Assembly: GCF_011290685.1 (NCBI RefSeq)
Contig: NZ_JAANYN010000006.1
Location: 124,001-188,000, forward strand
Direction: 5' to 3'
Length of the DNA stretch: 64,000 nucleotides
From: Cyclobacterium plantarum
GTDB lineage: Bacteria; Bacteroidota; Bacteroidia; Cytophagales; Cyclobacteriaceae
Position numbers and translations under genes: made by a program
Notes under the pieces: model-generated
What the model was told of the DNA's origin: nothing
Databases searched by the model: none
Seen by the model: the letters and a program-made list of their open reading frames with translations, nothing else
Shown here: piece after piece, positions 62,398 to 64,000 of the stretch
How the letters are laid out: each line of letters opens with the position of its first letter
How positions within the stretch are numbered: position 1 is the stretch's first letter

Positions 62398-62958
62398 ATG
62401 GATTTGATGAAAATGGAAAATTTAAATGACTTGTTACAAGTTGACCCGAGTGCTACCTCCAGGCAATTACCGAAAGGTCACATACTTCAGCATCCGGGGG
62501 ATGTCAAAGCCAGAAAATTTTATGTGAAAAAGGGCTTGGTCAGGAGCTATATCATAGACAGCAAAGGAAAAGAGCATATTTTTATGTTTGCTCCGGAAGG
62601 CTGGATCATTGCCGATATAGAATCTTTGGAGTATCAGAAGCCCAGCACCTTATTTATCGATTGCCTGGAAGATTCAGAACTAATAGTGTTTGCCAAGGAT
62701 ATCTTATCCCAAAAGAACGTCTCCAAAGAAATGGTTATCCGATATACAGATCGCTTATACCGGAGAATGGGGGCTTTGCAGCGGCGGGTGTTGATGATGA
62801 TGAGTGCGCCTGCAATAGATCGGTACAACTATTTTTTGGAAACATACCCTGAGTTGCCTGAGCGTATTCCCCAACGGATGATAGCTACTTATTTGGGAAT
62901 TACCCCTCAGGCGCTAAGCACCCTGAGAACGAAAATGGCTCAATCCAAATTATCTTGA
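62398..62958 (+). CDS. Crp/Fnr-family transcriptional regulator
   Basis: I start at 62398 (ATGs at 62407 and 62413 are also possible); the longer frame adds 34 aromatic, non-family residues. The 186-residue protein has a cNMP-binding-like barrel (about 15-115; LPKGHILQHPGD, GLVRSYIID, MFAPEGWIIADIESL) and a C-terminal HTH with IPQRMIATYLGITPQALSTL (about 158-177). The ligand is unknown, and the cAMP-contact Arg-Ser pair is not evident. The 4Fe-4S mini-protein follows 67 bases later. Confidence 0.85.
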   Translation: MDLMKMENLNDLLQVDPSATSRQLPKGHILQHPGDVKARKFYVKKGLVRSYIIDSKGKEHIFMFAPEGWIIADIESLEYQKPSTLFIDCLEDSELIVFAKDILSQKNVSKEMVIRYTDRLYRRMGALQRRVLMMMSAPAIDRYNYFLETYPELPERIPQRMIATYLGITPQALSTLRTKMAQSKLS

Positions 62959-63025
62959 TTTATTCATCTGGATGAATGCATGGCGAAAAATAATTGTAGA
63001 AATTTGATACTAAACTTAAAAAAAT

Positions 63026-63238
63026 ATGAAAAACTATTCAAACGGTGAAATCACCATCCACTGGCAGCCCAAGTTATGCCAGCATGCTGGTATTTGTGTA
63101 AAAACATTGCCTAAAGTTTATAACCCAAAGGCTTCTCCATGGATTGCCATAGAAAATGCTTCTACAGAAGCACTGAAAGCCCAGGTAAATTCCTGCCCCT
63201 CAGGGGTATTGAGCTTTTCTCTTAATGAGAAAGTTTAA
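63026..63238 (+). CDS. Small 4Fe-4S mono-cluster protein (YjdI-like)
   Basis: The 70-residue protein contains the divergent single-cluster pattern PKLCQHAGICVKTLPKVYN (Cys18, Cys24), the conserved SPWIAIENA and CPSGVLSF (Cys58), matching the short Fer4_19 / YjdI family. These proteins often accompany a GNAT acetyltransferase gene, absent here. It is cytosolic and of unknown function, perhaps an electron carrier or Fe-S sensor under the adjoining Crp/Fnr regulator. Confidence 0.88.
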   Translation: MKNYSNGEITIHWQPKLCQHAGICVKTLPKVYNPKASPWIAIENASTEALKAQVNSCPSGVLSFSLNEKV

Positions 63239-63339
63239 AAAATGAAATAAAAACGGATCAATCGGTAATTATTTCCTTAGGAACTTGTCCAGAAGATGCA
63301 AAAACTAAGAAGTCCTACAGGAGATGAAAAAGGAAAAAA

Positions 63340-64000
63340 ATGGAATCAAAAGACACATCGCTACCCTGGCCCGTATTGAATTTCGGGGAATTACAAGATA
63401 CAATTGAAACCCTCCATCAATGGTTACAGATTGTAGGTAAAATACGACTGCGGACCATGCCCTGGCAAAATCATTCCTGGCATACCACCCTTTACCTGAG
63501 CCCCCATGGATTCACTACCCAGGGTATACCCCACCAGGGCGGGTTTTTCCAGATTGATTTTGATTTTATGCAACATCAACTGATCATCTCCTGTGCCCAT
63601 GGGGCAAGCCAGCGTATGGATCTCCGCCCCATGACCGTGGCAGATTTTTATAGGGAGCTTTTCGAGAAACTTTCGAAACTGGGAATCATTGTGAACATCC
63701 ATGGAAGTCCAAATGAACTGGAAACCGCCATCCCTTTCAAAGAAAATACGATTAACAAATCCTATGATCCCAATGCCGCCCACACCCTTTGGCAAGCCAT
63801 GGCTAAGGTCCAGGCTGTATTTAGCCGGTTCAGAAGTGAGTTTATTGGTAAATGCAGCCCGGTACATTTGTTTTGGGGTGCTTTTGACCTTGCTGTCACC
63901 CGCTTTTCCGGGAGACCTGCACCCCTTCACCCTGGTGGAGCTCCGAACATGCCCCTGGAAGTGATGCAGGAAGCTTACTCCAAAGAAGTTAGCAGTGCAG
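63340..64000 (+). CDS. DUF5996-family protein (partial, runs off the window)
   Basis: The frame opens at ATG 63340 and continues to the last base, 220 codons. The product shows the DUF5996 pattern: LRTMPWQNHSWHTTLYLS (about 39-56), IDFDFMQHQLII, PVHLFWGAFDLAVTRFSGR (about 172-190) and PLHPGGAPNMPLEVMQEAYS (about 193-212). The family is common in Bacteroidota and Proteobacteria without a known function. The gene begins 102 bases after the 4Fe-4S mini-protein. The C-terminal end lies outside the window. Confidence 0.85.
   Translation, partial: MESKDTSLPWPVLNFGELQDTIETLHQWLQIVGKIRLRTMPWQNHSWHTTLYLSPHGFTTQGIPHQGGFFQIDFDFMQHQLIISCAHGASQRMDLRPMTVADFYRELFEKLSKLGIIVNIHGSPNELETAIPFKENTINKSYDPNAAHTLWQAMAKVQAVFSRFRSEFIGKCSPVHLFWGAFDLAVTRFSGRPAPLHPGGAPNMPLEVMQEAYSKEVSSA

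Noticed and set aside
1-64000. tRNA, rRNA or CRISPR array
   Set aside because: No cloverleaf-like segment, rRNA-like conserved stretch, or regularly spaced direct repeats of 25-40 bases were found by eye.

Overview
The window looks like chromosomal DNA of a Bacteroidota bacterium, most likely Cyclobacteriaceae (a family-level guess from gene content, not tested). The signs are a SusC/SusD pair, a hybrid two-component system (HTCS) regulator, lipoproteins, short leaders without clear Shine-Dalgarno sites, and a few upstream motifs close to the Bacteroidota TTG / TAnnTTTG promoter. Coding is dense on both strands. I found no tRNA, rRNA, CRISPR array, prophage or intact insertion sequence.

Layout. 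1-5.3 kb: tail of an unknown gene, a creatininase-family hydrolase, a short M1 peptidase, proC, a repeat-rich spacer, an alpha/beta hydrolase and a DUF1328 membrane peptide. 5.4-11.6 kb: an alpha-L-fucosidase lipoprotein whose start overlaps the end of an HTCS sensor/regulator. 11.7-23 kb: core genes (Crp/DoxX pair, ppsA, ahcY, birA, rsfS, ftsH, lpxH-like, SlyD-like isomerase). 23-26 kb: a sigma-54 type response regulator overlapping its histidine kinase. 26-32.7 kb: a second LpxH-like phosphoesterase, a glycosyltransferase, a GH63-type glucosidase, rnhB and a PQQ-type sugar dehydrogenase. 32.7-42 kb: nnr, then DPP-IV, a DapA-like aldolase and an Xaa-Pro aminopeptidase in one direction, an AraC regulator, and L-serine ammonia-lyase. 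42-44.4 kb: an ABC exporter pair bracketed by two diverged copies of an intergenic repeat.

44.8-55.9 kb is the main accessory region: a minus-strand polysaccharide-utilisation-like locus of SusC, SusD, a 586-residue secreted protein I cannot assign, a sulfatase, and a lipoprotein joining a c-type haem domain to a propeller. Taken together the genes suggest uptake and desulfation of a sulfated glycan with an oxidative step; the substrate cannot be read from sequence. 56-61.6 kb holds a start-less ORF remnant, a membrane protein with CrtO-like motifs and a DoxX-like protein in tandem, then a TonB-dependent siderophore-type receptor with a PepSY membrane protein (iron acquisition). 61.6-64 kb holds a small Cys-rich protein behind a long dyad, a G11 homopolymer upstream of a Crp/Fnr regulator, a 4Fe-4S mini-protein, and a DUF5996 gene cut by the window edge.

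Start codons were moved inward from the longest ORF wherever a signal peptide, a family-typical N-terminus or an ATG replacing a TTG supported it. All functions are read from motifs by eye; no database search was run.
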